Source: Microbacterium sp. BK668
GTDB taxonomy: Bacteria > Actinomycetota > Actinomycetes > Actinomycetales > Microbacteriaceae
DNA: 64,000 nt
Assembly (NCBI RefSeq): GCF_004362195.1
Contig: NZ_SNWG01000001.1
Coordinates: forward strand, 1,116,001-1,180,000
Direction of reading: 5' to 3'
Within the stretch, counting starts at the first letter, position 1; the number at the start of each line of letters is the position of its first letter. This document shows, in pieces, positions 51,500 to 60,616 of this stretch. Position numbers and translations under genes: made by a program. A model generated the notes under the pieces. The model worked only from the letters and a program-made list of their open reading frames with translations. It had not been told where the DNA came from and did no database searches.

Positions 51500-54079
51500 A
51501 TGCCCCAGATCGAGCCATCGCCATTCGTGGTGTCCACCGACGGCGACGACGCCGGACCCGGCACGGACCTACGCCCGTTCCGCACCCTCACCCGCGCACG
51601 CGACGCGGTGAGGGAGCGGCGCCGCTCCGAGTCACGCCCGACGTGGGAAGTGGTCGTTCGCGGCGGACTCTACCCCGTCACGGAGACCCTCGCCTTCGAC
51701 AGGCGCGACTCGGGTAACGCGGGGGAGCGGGTCGTGTTCCGTGCGGCACCCGGCGAGCGCCCCGTCCTCGACGGCGGCGTCCGGATCTCGGTCTGGCGCC
51801 GGAGCACGCCAGATGTTTGGGAAGCGGAAGTCCCGGCCGGCCTGTCCGGTGTGCGCCAGTTCTACGTCGACGGGGTCCGTCGCCGGCGCGCGGGCACTCC
51901 GTTCGCGATAAAGGGCTCGGGGTGGACGTACGATGCCCGCGGGCTTCGGGATGGCTACCTCGTGCCCCGCAGGCTGCTGCCTGAGCTCGACCGCCCCCAA
52001 CACGCCGAGCTCAGCCAGCTCATCCAGTGGCGCCACTACCGCGTGCCCATCCGGACGTTTGAGCACGTCGACAGCGAAACCGTCGCGATCCGCTTCAATC
52101 GGGAAGCTTTCGACGTCGCTCTTTCGAACACCCCGTACTCGCAGACGCCAACCTTCAACAACGAGTTCCACATCGAGAACGATCCTGCGCTCCTCGAGGA
52201 GGCGGGCGCGTGGTGCTTCGACCCCGCACGCCGGATACTGCGATACCGCCCGGTGGACGGCGAGGACATCGACCGATTCGTCGCGACCGTCCCCGCCGTC
52301 CAAACCCTGCTCGAAGTCAAGGGCGATGGCCCAGGCTCCTACGCCGAGAACATCGAGCTCCGAGGTCTCACCTTCCGCCACGCTGCATGGGATGCCCCGA
52401 CGGCGGCGGGATTCGTCACCAACCAGACGGACTATCTGCTCGCTCCGCGCGGACCTTCCGACGGGCCGCTGGCTCAGCACCCGCCTGCGGCGGTCCAGGT
52501 GGACGCGGCGCGCAGCATCCGCTTCATCGACTGCCGTATCGAGCATGTCGGTGCCATAGGTCTCGCGGTGCACTACGCCCACCGCGTCCAGATCGACGGA
52601 TGCGTCGTCTACGACACATCCGACACCGGCATCACGATCGGGACTCAGGCCGGTGCCGTGATCGACCAGCCGTGGGAGGAGACGCCGACATTCAACTCCG
52701 TCACCCGCTCGCTGATCCACCGAACCGGGGTGGAGTACGGCAGTGCGCCGGGCATCCAGGTGTACTTCACGCAAGACACCCTGATCGAGCACAATGACGT
52801 GTCGGCCACCGGCGGAGGGGGCATCGATCTGAACTCGTGGACACCGGACGTCACCCGTAATCGAACTCGTCGCAACCGCGTGCTGCGCAATCATGTGCAC
52901 GACTACATGACCCGCACGATCGACTGCGGCGGAATCTACACGTGGTCGGTGCTCGGCGACGGGACGGTCGAGAACGACAGTGAGATCGCCTGGAACCACA
53001 TCGAGGGTGGCCACGCCCACTACGGGGCCCTCTACCTCGATGAGACCAGCCGCTTCGTCCGCGCACATCACAATGTGATCGATCGTCCGCACAGCAATTG
53101 GCTGTACCTGTGGCGGCACACGATCCGCGACGTCCGCGTCATCGACAATTACGCGACGACGACCGACTGGGTGAATCGGGCGACGGACAGCGTGGTGGAT
53201 CCGCCGATCCTCTTCGATCCCGCCGCGCCGCCCACCGCGGTGCGCGCGATCATCGAGGGTGCGGGGCTGCCGCCGACCCACCGGCACCTGCTCGAGGGAG
53301 TGGGCGAGCCTCCCGTTCCTCCACCCACCGTGAAGATCCTCGCGCCGCGAACCGTCCGCCTCACCGAGGATCTGCACCTGGACGCGGTCGTGGACGATGC
53401 TTCTCCGGTCGCCCCGCGGTGCCTGGGCCTGCGGCTGCATTGGTCGAAGATCTCCGGACCGGGAGACGTCACATTCCACTTCCGCAGCGGGCTCCGCACC
53501 ACGGCCGCGTTCAGCAGGCCGGGCGATTACGTCCTTCGTCTGACAGTGAGGGACGGCGAGCGTGCGCAAAGCGAGACGATACGGGTGCGCGTCGCCGAGA
53601 GCGAACTCGGTCGCGACCTGATCACTGACGCCGCGTCCGTGACGGCGGGCGGCGAGCGGCTTGTCCACAACGCTCCCGGCCGCTTCGCGGTCGAGAATGT
53701 GCTCGATCCGGATCCAGCATGCGGCTGGGAGGCCGACGGCTCGTCACCGACATTCCTCATCGTCGATCTGGGATCGCCCGTGGTCATACAGCGGATCGAG
53801 ATCCTGACCAATCAGGGCGCGCACGACGCAGACGACATCGATCAGCAGGGCGCGGATCTCGTCGTCTCGGCCTCCAACGATCCGGAGATGTCGCCGGTAG
53901 AGAGCGTGGTGATCGGTTCTCTCGGCGGTCGGATCAGCGAGCTCGGGCTGGATCGCGGCGCACTCGGGGTCTTCAACGTGCGCGATCCGCATGCCTACCG
54001 CTACCTCAAGATCAGGAAAGAGCCTGATATCCCCCATCTGCACATCGCCGCCCTCCACGTCCGGGGCGAGAGCGCGTGA
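51500..54079 (+). CDS. parallel beta-helix glycosidase-like protein (GH141-like) with F5/8C-like domain
   Basis: 859 residues. The N-terminal motif FVVSTDGDDAGPGTDLRPFR, TLTRARDAV, fits GH141-type right-handed beta-helix enzymes. The helix repeats (SIRFIDCRIEHVGAIGLAVH, TLIEHNDVSATGGGGIDLNS, HYGALYLDETSRFVRAHHNV) run to about residue 560. A PKD/Ig-like linker and a discoidin-like C-terminal domain (FLIVDLGSPVVIQRIEILTN) follow. There is no signal peptide, so it should act inside the cell on imported oligosaccharides. The exact family needs a profile search. Confidence 0.72.
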   Translation: MPQIEPSPFVVSTDGDDAGPGTDLRPFRTLTRARDAVRERRRSESRPTWEVVVRGGLYPVTETLAFDRRDSGNAGERVVFRAAPGERPVLDGGVRISVWRRSTPDVWEAEVPAGLSGVRQFYVDGVRRRRAGTPFAIKGSGWTYDARGLRDGYLVPRRLLPELDRPQHAELSQLIQWRHYRVPIRTFEHVDSETVAIRFNREAFDVALSNTPYSQTPTFNNEFHIENDPALLEEAGAWCFDPARRILRYRPVDGEDIDRFVATVPAVQTLLEVKGDGPGSYAENIELRGLTFRHAAWDAPTAAGFVTNQTDYLLAPRGPSDGPLAQHPPAAVQVDAARSIRFIDCRIEHVGAIGLAVHYAHRVQIDGCVVYDTSDTGITIGTQAGAVIDQPWEETPTFNSVTRSLIHRTGVEYGSAPGIQVYFTQDTLIEHNDVSATGGGGIDLNSWTPDVTRNRTRRNRVLRNHVHDYMTRTIDCGGIYTWSVLGDGTVENDSEIAWNHIEGGHAHYGALYLDETSRFVRAHHNVIDRPHSNWLYLWRHTIRDVRVIDNYATTTDWVNRATDSVVDPPILFDPAAPPTAVRAIIEGAGLPPTHRHLLEGVGEPPVPPPTVKILAPRTVRLTEDLHLDAVVDDASPVAPRCLGLRLHWSKISGPGDVTFHFRSGLRTTAAFSRPGDYVLRLTVRDGERAQSETIRVRVAESELGRDLITDAASVTAGGERLVHNAPGRFAVENVLDPDPACGWEADGSSPTFLIVDLGSPVVIQRIEILTNQGAHDADDIDQQGADLVVSASNDPEMSPVESVVIGSLGGRISELGLDRGALGVFNVRDPHAYRYLKIRKEPDIPHLHIAALHVRGESA

Positions 54080-54109
54080 CCCCGCGATGCGGAGCGCTAC
54101 CCTGAGTCG

Positions 54110-55147
54110 GTGCCCGAGCCGCGCCCTCGTCGACCGACGATCAACGACGTGGCCGAGCGCGCCGGCGTATCGAAGATGGCCGTCTCCTTCGCGCTGAACA
54201 ACCGCCCCGGCGTCTCCGAAGAGACGCGCCGACGCGTGCTCGACGTTGCCGACGAGCTCGGGTGGCGCCCGAGCTCTGTGGCACGCTCTCTGTCAGAGCG
54301 ACGTTCGGGCGCTGTCGGCCTGGTTCTGGCGAAGAGCGTGGATGCGCTCGAGGGCGACACGTTCTATCTCCGGCTGATCGCCGGGATGGAGGCGGAGCTG
54401 TCTGTCGCATCAACGGCGCTCTCCCTGCTTGTCGCCCGCGATGCCCCGCACGAGCTCGAGATCTATCGGACGCTGGCCTCGGAACGACGGGCGGACGCGG
54501 TGCTGATCGCAGACCTCCGCCTTGAGGACCCCCGGCTCGAGCTGGTTCGAGAGCTGGGCCTTCCGGCCGTCATCCTCGGAGATCTCGTCGATGGATTCAA
54601 CTGCCTGTGGAGCGACGATGACGGTGCGACGGATCAGGTACTCGATCACTTGAAGGCCCTGGGACATCGGCATGTCGCGCGGATCAGTGAGGCGCCCGAC
54701 CGCCGCTACGCCGTTCGACGCGACGAGGCGTTCCGCACCGGCATCGCGGCCCGCGGGATGACGGGCGTCATCGCGCGGGGGTCGCTGACAGCGGATATCC
54801 AGGAGGTGGCAACTCGCTCCCTCCTCGGCGATGACCCGAGACCCACCGCGATGGTCTTCGACAGCGAGCTCCTCGCTGTCGGCGCAATGGAGGTCCTGCT
54901 GGCCGCGGGGGTCGACGTCCCGCGCGAGATCTCGATCGTCGCCTGGGACGGGTCGACGCTCAGCCGAGTGATGCATCCGACTCTGACGAATGTGCGGCGC
55001 GACATCGTCGCGCTGGGGCGGGCAGCGGGAAAGGCGTTGCTTGCGGCTTCCGGCGGTGACCGTGCGGACCTCACCAGTCCGCAGACGCTGGTCGACGTCG
55101 CGGACCCGCGTCTGGTGGTCGGCGGGAGCACGGCCGCCCCCCGCTGA
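54110..55147 (+). CDS. LacI-family transcriptional regulator
   Basis: 345 residues from GTG 54110. The LacI HTH is complete (PTINDVAERAGVSKMAVSFA, LNNRPGVSEETRRRVLDVAD), followed by a hinge (WRPSSVARSLSE) and a periplasmic-binding-type sensor domain ending in VVGGST. It lies just before the beta-mannosidase gene, whose upstream region holds a LacI-type palindrome, so local repression relieved by a sugar is likely. Confidence 0.92.
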   Translation: MPEPRPRRPTINDVAERAGVSKMAVSFALNNRPGVSEETRRRVLDVADELGWRPSSVARSLSERRSGAVGLVLAKSVDALEGDTFYLRLIAGMEAELSVASTALSLLVARDAPHELEIYRTLASERRADAVLIADLRLEDPRLELVRELGLPAVILGDLVDGFNCLWSDDDGATDQVLDHLKALGHRHVARISEAPDRRYAVRRDEAFRTGIAARGMTGVIARGSLTADIQEVATRSLLGDDPRPTAMVFDSELLAVGAMEVLLAAGVDVPREISIVAWDGSTLSRVMHPTLTNVRRDIVALGRAAGKALLAASGGDRADLTSPQTLVDVADPRLVVGGSTAAPR

Positions 55148-55167
55148 GCGCTTTGCGATCCCTCTGG

Positions 55168-55183
55168 ACTTTACCGGTATAGT
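55168..55183 (+). promoter_or_regulatory. candidate LacI-type operator
   Basis: ACTTTACCGGTATAGT is a 16-base palindrome with one mismatched pair and a central CG, as in LacI-family operators; the core TACCGGTA is perfect. It lies between the lacI stop (55147) and the beta-mannosidase start (55240). Repression by the adjacent LacI protein is the natural reading. Confidence 0.6.
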
Positions 55184-55239
55184 GGGGTTTGCGGGCGCGC
55201 CGTGGCCCCGCCAGCCAGCGCACAGTCAGGAGTCCGGAG

Positions 55240-57729
55240 ATGACCGAACGCACCCCCCTGCACGACGGATGGACCCTCCGCCTCGCAGAACCGATAGCCG
55301 AGGCCGTCCCGGACGCAGTGCGCGCCCGTCTCCCGATCCGCGCGACGGTGCCTGGCACCGTGCACACCGATCTTCTCGACGCGGGGCTGATCGACGACCC
55401 CTATATCGACCGGCGGGAGCTCGATCAGGAGTGGATCGGAAGGCAGGCCTGGTTGTACGAGCGCAGGGTCGAACACCAGCCGATGGCGGGCGTCTCGACG
55501 AGCCTGGAGTTCGACGGCCTCGATACGATCGCCACCGTCTTCGTGAACGGACACGTCGCGGGCAGATCTCAGAATATGCACCGGCGTGTCGCCATGACGA
55601 TCGACGACCACCTCCATGCGGGAACCAACACGATCGCTGTGCGGTTCGACTCCGCCGTCCTCTTTGCCGAGGAGGAGCGCACACGCATGGGACGCCTCCC
55701 CAACGCCTATCCCACGGCGTTCAACTACATCCGGAAGTCCGCGTGCAACTTCGGGTGGGATTGGGGTCCCTCTCTGACAGGCGCAGGCATCTGGCGCGAC
55801 GTGCGCCTCGTGCAGGCGCGTGGCGCTGCGATCTCTCGCGTCTCGCCCACGGCGACCGTTGATGGCGAGGACGGCGTCCTCACCGTGCAGGTCGAGCTCT
55901 CGGGAGCGGCAGACGCCACCCTCGAGGCGACTGTCTCCGTCGGCGATCTGCGCGCGTCGGCGGTCGTCGCGCCGGGAGAGTCGACGGCCCGCCTCCGCGT
56001 TCGCGTGCCGGCCGTCCAGCGCTGGTGGCCCCACGGCTTCGGCGAAGCTCGCCTCTACCACGTCGCAGTCCAGCTCGTCGACGGCAGCGGGCTGCGCGAC
56101 TCCTGGGAAGGGAGCGTCGGCTTCCGCACAGTCGAGCTCATCACCGAGCCGGACGCCGAGGGAACGCCGTTCACGTTCGTCATCAACGGCGCGACGGTAC
56201 CGGTCCGGGGAGCGAACTGGATTCCCGACGATTGCTTCTTCCCCCGCGTGACCGAAGCGCGGGTGCGGGAGCGCATCACGCAGGCGGTCGCCGCCAACAC
56301 CAATCTGCTGCGGATCTGGGGTGGCGGGACGTACGAGAGCGAGGACTTCTATCGCGTCTGCGACGAGCTGGGCGTGATGGTCTGGCAGGACTTCCTCTTC
56401 GCGTGTGCCGCATACCCGGAGGAGGAGCCGTTGCGCTCCGAAGTCGAAGCCGAAGCACGTGACAACGTCCAGCGGCTGATGACACACCCGAGCCTCGTGC
56501 TGTGGAACGGGAACAACGAGAACATCTGGGGGTACGAGGACTGGGACTGGCGGGAGCACATCGGCGACCGTACCTGGGGTCTCGGGTACTACACGGACCT
56601 CTTGCCTTCGGTCGTCGCCGAGGTGGATCCGTCGCGCCACTACTGGCCGGGCAGCCCCTATTCGGGATCGGCGAGCATCCACCCGAACAGCGAAGATCAT
56701 GCGCTTCAGCACATCTGGGACGTGTGGAACGACCTTGACTACACCGCGTATCGGGAGATGCGCCCGCGCTTCGCATCGGAGTTCGGCTGGCAGGCTCCGC
56801 CCACGTGGTCGACCATCGTGCGCTCGGTGCGCGACGAGCCGCTCGCCCTCGATTCGCCCGGCATGCTGCACCACCAGAAGGCGATCGACGGCAATCACAA
56901 GCTCGAGCGCGGGCTCGCTGCGCACTTCGACAGGCCTGATGATTTCGACTCGTGGCTATTCGCTATGCAGCTGAATCAGGCGCGGGCCATCCGGTTCGGG
57001 ATCGAGCACTTCCGGTCTCTTCGGCCGCGCAACACCGGCACGATCATCTGGCAGCTGAACGACTGCTGGCCGGTCACCTCGTGGGCGGCGATCGACGGAT
57101 ACGGGCGCAAGAAGCCGATGTGGTACGCCCTCCGCGCCTCGCAGGCGACACGCATCGCGACGGTCCAGCCCGTTGCGAAGGACAGCGGGCAGCTCGCGGT
57201 CGTGCTCGTCAATGATGCCGCGGCGCCGTGGCGGAGCACGGTATCCGCGCGACGGATCGACTTCGATGGCCGCGTGCTGGCCGAGTCGGTATTCGATGTC
57301 GTTGTCGAGGCGGCCGGCTCGGCGAGGGTCGCTCTCGATCGGCAACTCTGGGTCGCGGCAAACCCGCTGGAGGAAGTGATCGTCATCGAACCCGTCGGAG
57401 CCGACCGGGCGCTGTGGTTCTTCGCTGAGGACCGTGATCTGCTCTACAGGCCGCCTGCCCTCGCGACGTCGGTCGAGCGGCACGGAGAGGACGTGCGTGT
57501 CACGATCACCTCCGACGTACTTGTCCGGGACGTCTGTGTCTTTCCGGACCGCCTCGCAGACGCGGCGGAGGCGGACGACGCGCTGATCACCCTCCTGCCG
57601 GGTGAGACTCGCATCGTCAACGTCACCGGCATCGCTGCTGGAGAGGAGCATAAGCTGCTCCGCAGACCCGTTCTGCGATCCGCCAACGACCTCGTGGTCG
57701 CGGAGGCGGCCCTCGCCGCCCAACTCTGA
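55240..57729 (+). CDS. GH2 beta-mannosidase
   Basis: 829 residues from ATG 55240, with CAGGAG upstream; no signal peptide. The sugar-binding domain (VPGTVHTDLLDAGLIDDPYI, SACNFGWDWGPSLTGAGIWR) and Ig-like domain precede the TIM barrel. The acid/base Glu427 lies in VLWNGNNENIWG and the nucleophile Glu514 in FASEFGWQAPP, both typical of family 2 beta-mannosidases. It would release mannose from the ends of manno-oligosaccharides or glycans inside the cell. Its stop overlaps the next start (TGATG). Confidence 0.92.
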   Translation: MTERTPLHDGWTLRLAEPIAEAVPDAVRARLPIRATVPGTVHTDLLDAGLIDDPYIDRRELDQEWIGRQAWLYERRVEHQPMAGVSTSLEFDGLDTIATVFVNGHVAGRSQNMHRRVAMTIDDHLHAGTNTIAVRFDSAVLFAEEERTRMGRLPNAYPTAFNYIRKSACNFGWDWGPSLTGAGIWRDVRLVQARGAAISRVSPTATVDGEDGVLTVQVELSGAADATLEATVSVGDLRASAVVAPGESTARLRVRVPAVQRWWPHGFGEARLYHVAVQLVDGSGLRDSWEGSVGFRTVELITEPDAEGTPFTFVINGATVPVRGANWIPDDCFFPRVTEARVRERITQAVAANTNLLRIWGGGTYESEDFYRVCDELGVMVWQDFLFACAAYPEEEPLRSEVEAEARDNVQRLMTHPSLVLWNGNNENIWGYEDWDWREHIGDRTWGLGYYTDLLPSVVAEVDPSRHYWPGSPYSGSASIHPNSEDHALQHIWDVWNDLDYTAYREMRPRFASEFGWQAPPTWSTIVRSVRDEPLALDSPGMLHHQKAIDGNHKLERGLAAHFDRPDDFDSWLFAMQLNQARAIRFGIEHFRSLRPRNTGTIIWQLNDCWPVTSWAAIDGYGRKKPMWYALRASQATRIATVQPVAKDSGQLAVVLVNDAAAPWRSTVSARRIDFDGRVLAESVFDVVVEAAGSARVALDRQLWVAANPLEEVIVIEPVGADRALWFFAEDRDLLYRPPALATSVERHGEDVRVTITSDVLVRDVCVFPDRLADAAEADDALITLLPGETRIVNVTGIAAGEEHKLLRRPVLRSANDLVVAEAALAAQL

Positions 57730-60044
57730 TGATTCCACCGGTCGAAGTGCACGTGGCTCCCTGGGGCCGCCCGGAAGCGACCGGCTCCGCCGGAGATCCG
57801 CATGCCACCCCGCAGGCGGCGCGGGACGCGCTTCGCGAGCAGCGGCCCGCCGGTCAGGCAGCGGTCGTCCACATCGCCCCCGGCAGGTATCGCTTCGCCC
57901 AGCCGTTGCTCCTCGAGCCCCGCGACTCCCGCACGCGCTGGGTCGGGGCCCGCTCCGACGATGGTGCCGCGGCCGCCGTCTTCGACGGCGGCATCGAGAT
58001 CGCCGATTGGACGCCGACGGCGGGCCCGCGCGGTCCCATCTGGTCCGCGCCCGCGCCGCAGACTGCGGAGATCCGCTCCCTCTGGACAGCGGACGGGCAG
58101 AGGCTGGCCCGCACGAGGCGACCCCGGTCGGGCACCTTCCGCATCGGGTCCGTCGACGATCTCGCCATGGCGGGTGGACACATGGATGCCCTCTTCGACG
58201 GAAGCAGCACCTTCTCGTACGAGGGATCCGATCTCGCCGATCTGGCGGACGCTGGACGCATCGACATCCTGATCTCTCACTACTGGGTGCAGGAGCGGAT
58301 GCCGGTGCTGTCGGTGGATAACGAGCGCCGGTCGGTTTCGAGTACGCGGCGGAGCATCTTCGCGCTCCGGGACGATATCGACAGGGCGCCGGCGCGGTAC
58401 ACGCTCGAGAACGTCCGCGATGCGCTCGGCGAAGAGCCTGGTGAGTGGTATCACGACCTGGAGACCGGTCGACTGCTCTATGCACCGCGCCAGGGCGAGG
58501 ATCCCGATCGTGTCCGGATCATCGCGCCCGCGACAGAGCAGCTCCTGATCGTGCGCGGGCGACCGGGTGACCCCGTCGTGGAGGTCGCCTTCGAGGGGGT
58601 GTCCTTCGAGCACACGGACTGGTCGATGCCCGGCCCCGCCGACTACGGCCTGCTACGACGCCTGCCCCGCATCCCGTTCGCCTCGGCTCCGCAGTCGGCG
58701 ATGGACGTTCCCGGAGTGATCTCGGTCGAGCACGCGCTCCGATTCTCACTCCTGCACGCGATCGTCGCCCACAGCGGTGGCTACGCCCTCGATCTCCGCG
58801 AAGGCGTGAGAGACGCTTGGGTCTCGCACTGCCGGCTGCGGGATCTGGGGGCTGGCGGCATTGCCGTCAGCGGAGCTGCCTCTCACCGTTCGGCCGGGAC
58901 TACTCGCGGTGCCATCATCGAGGACTGCGACATCGGCTGGATCGGTCGTGTCTTCGCCGCGGGCGCCGGCATCCTCATCCGGCACAGTGGTGGCAACGTC
59001 GTGCGGCACAATCGCATCCATCACACGAAGGCCACCGGCATTTCGTGCGGCTGGGTATGGGGTTACCGCGAAAGCGTCGCGCACACCAACGTGATCGAGG
59101 CCAATCATCTCCACGACATCGGGGATGGCAGCCTCTCCGATCTGGGGGGCATTTACCTTCTCGGCGTCTCGCCCGGCACGGTCGTGCGGGGCAACGTCGT
59201 CCACCGCATCCGCTGCGCGAACTACGGCGGCTGGTGCATCTATCTCGACGAGGGGGCATCGCACATCTTGATCGAGGACAACCTCGCCTACGACGCGGGA
59301 GCGCAGGTCCTGCACCAGCACTTCGGAAGAGGGAACGTGGTGCGCAACAACGTTCTGGCGCATGGCCGGCACGGTCAGGTGTGCGTGACACGACCCGAAT
59401 CGCACGTCTCCTTCACGTTCGAGCGCAACATCGTGGTGGGGTCAGGGTCACCGGCGTTCGTCGGAGAGGGACCGTCGCGCCCTGACCTCGCCCAGGTGAA
59501 CTCGGACTCCAATCTGTTCTGGGACGAGCACCGGTCGACGGTCCGGGCCGGCGAAGGGCGGACGGACGCGCGCGCCGCGGGCGGGTTCAGGCCGATCGAC
59601 GACGAGTGGTTGAAGCTGGGTCGGGATCAGCACTCCGTGGTTGCTGATCCCCGGCTGCGCCTCCCTGTCGATGGTCGGGTCGTCAGCCCTGTCGTGGATG
59701 CGCACAGCGTGAAGTCGATCGGGTTCATCGAGCCCGCATGGGACACCGTCGGTCCTCGTCAGTCGCCGGCTTCGGGGCCCGACCCGAGGGATTCGCGGAC
59801 CACCAATTCTGCTTGCGGCGCTTCAACGGTGGAAGCGACGCCGTCCCGAAGGAGCGCGATGACGGTGACCCCGGCACGTTCGCCGATCGCCTGCACATCG
59901 TGGCCGAGAGCCGCCAGCCGCGGGCTGCAGAGCTGGCAGAGCACGGAATCGTCCCAGGCGAGCACCGACACCTGCTCAGGGACGGAGACTCCGGTGCGAG
60001 CGAGCTGTCCGACGCCCCCCAGCGCCATGAGGTCGTCGTCGTAG
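57729..60044 (+). CDS. second parallel beta-helix (GH141-like) protein, with 3' end running antisense through a regulator gene
   Basis: 771 residues, translationally coupled to the beta-mannosidase. Features match the other beta-helix enzyme: an N-terminal glycine-rich start with HIAPGRYRFAQPLLLEPRDS, then repeats such as LLHAIVAHSGGYALDLREGV, NVVRHNRIHHTKATGISCGW and GGWCIYLDEGASHILIEDNL. No signal peptide. Recognisable protein stops near base 59760 (SIGFIEPAWDTVGPR). The frame then continues about 95 codons, antisense to the LacI-like gene, with poor protein character. The original stop seems to have been lost. Confidence 0.7.
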   Translation: MIPPVEVHVAPWGRPEATGSAGDPHATPQAARDALREQRPAGQAAVVHIAPGRYRFAQPLLLEPRDSRTRWVGARSDDGAAAAVFDGGIEIADWTPTAGPRGPIWSAPAPQTAEIRSLWTADGQRLARTRRPRSGTFRIGSVDDLAMAGGHMDALFDGSSTFSYEGSDLADLADAGRIDILISHYWVQERMPVLSVDNERRSVSSTRRSIFALRDDIDRAPARYTLENVRDALGEEPGEWYHDLETGRLLYAPRQGEDPDRVRIIAPATEQLLIVRGRPGDPVVEVAFEGVSFEHTDWSMPGPADYGLLRRLPRIPFASAPQSAMDVPGVISVEHALRFSLLHAIVAHSGGYALDLREGVRDAWVSHCRLRDLGAGGIAVSGAASHRSAGTTRGAIIEDCDIGWIGRVFAAGAGILIRHSGGNVVRHNRIHHTKATGISCGWVWGYRESVAHTNVIEANHLHDIGDGSLSDLGGIYLLGVSPGTVVRGNVVHRIRCANYGGWCIYLDEGASHILIEDNLAYDAGAQVLHQHFGRGNVVRNNVLAHGRHGQVCVTRPESHVSFTFERNIVVGSGSPAFVGEGPSRPDLAQVNSDSNLFWDEHRSTVRAGEGRTDARAAGGFRPIDDEWLKLGRDQHSVVADPRLRLPVDGRVVSPVVDAHSVKSIGFIEPAWDTVGPRQSPASGPDPRDSRTTNSACGASTVEATPSRRSAMTVTPARSPIACTSWPRAASRGLQSWQSTESSQASTDTCSGTETPVRASCPTPPSAMRSSS

Positions 60045-60616
60045 ATGATCACGCTCGGTGGCTGCACGTGAGCCATCAGCTCTGCAGTGGCCTCGGCGCC
60101 TCCCTCCTCCGTGTAGGGTGCCACTGCTTCGTGGCAGGTGAGGGCCAGTGCCGCGCACATCGCCGCGAACGTCTCGGAGCGGATCTGACTGTGCGCGAGC
60201 TTGCGCGGTCCGCTGACGCGCCCGACCGAGCGGTGCCCGAGAGTCTTCAATCGAGTCAGAGCGTCGGTCATCGTGGCTCTATCGTTCGTCCAGACAGCGG
60301 GAAACGGGCCGGCCGTCTCGGGGTCGCCGACGACCACCGTCGGCATCGCCAGCTCGACGAGCGCGGGCACCCGAGCGTCGTGGCGTGCAAGGTCCACCAG
60401 GAGGATCGCGTCGACGGTGCCCTCCGCCGACCAGCGCCTGTACGTCTCGACCTCCGCGTCGGCCGACGCGACCACCGTGAGCACGACAGCGAGACCCGCG
60501 GGGCTCAAGACGCGCTCGGCTCCGGCGATGAACTCGTGGTAAAACGGCTCCGCACTCAGATGCAGCGAGGCGCGTTCGAGCACCAGGCCGACAGTGTGCC
60601 GCGACGACTCCCTCAT
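59759..60616 (-). CDS. LacI-type sensor protein lacking the DNA-binding domain
   Basis: 285 residues. It starts directly in the first strand of the LacI effector domain (HTVGLVLERASLHLSAEPFY) and keeps the rest (AILLVDLARHDARVPALVEL, VSVLAWDDSVLCQLCSPRLA, AELVVRESLG). The usual 55-residue HTH and hinge are absent, and none is encoded just upstream because that DNA is the end of the ROK gene. The start overlaps the ROK stop (ATGA), so both are made together. It may be a headless sensor that modulates another regulator, or a decayed LacI. Confidence 0.75.
   Translation of the reverse strand: MRESSRHTVGLVLERASLHLSAEPFYHEFIAGAERVLSPAGLAVVLTVVASADAEVETYRRWSAEGTVDAILLVDLARHDARVPALVELAMPTVVVGDPETAGPFPAVWTNDRATMTDALTRLKTLGHRSVGRVSGPRKLAHSQIRSETFAAMCAALALTCHEAVAPYTEEGGAEATAELMAHVQPPSVIIYDDDLMALGGVGQLARTGVSVPEQVSVLAWDDSVLCQLCSPRLAALGHDVQAIGERAGVTVIALLRDGVASTVEAPQAELVVRESLGSGPEAGD

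Noticed and set aside
51632..53668. 678-residue minus-strand frame antisense to the beta-helix gene
   Set aside because: Shadow frame; the plus strand has clear domain motifs and proper start context.
55171..58485. Long minus-strand frames antisense to the beta-mannosidase and second beta-helix gene
   Set aside because: No recognisable motifs; the GH2 catalytic residues on the plus strand settle the coding strand.
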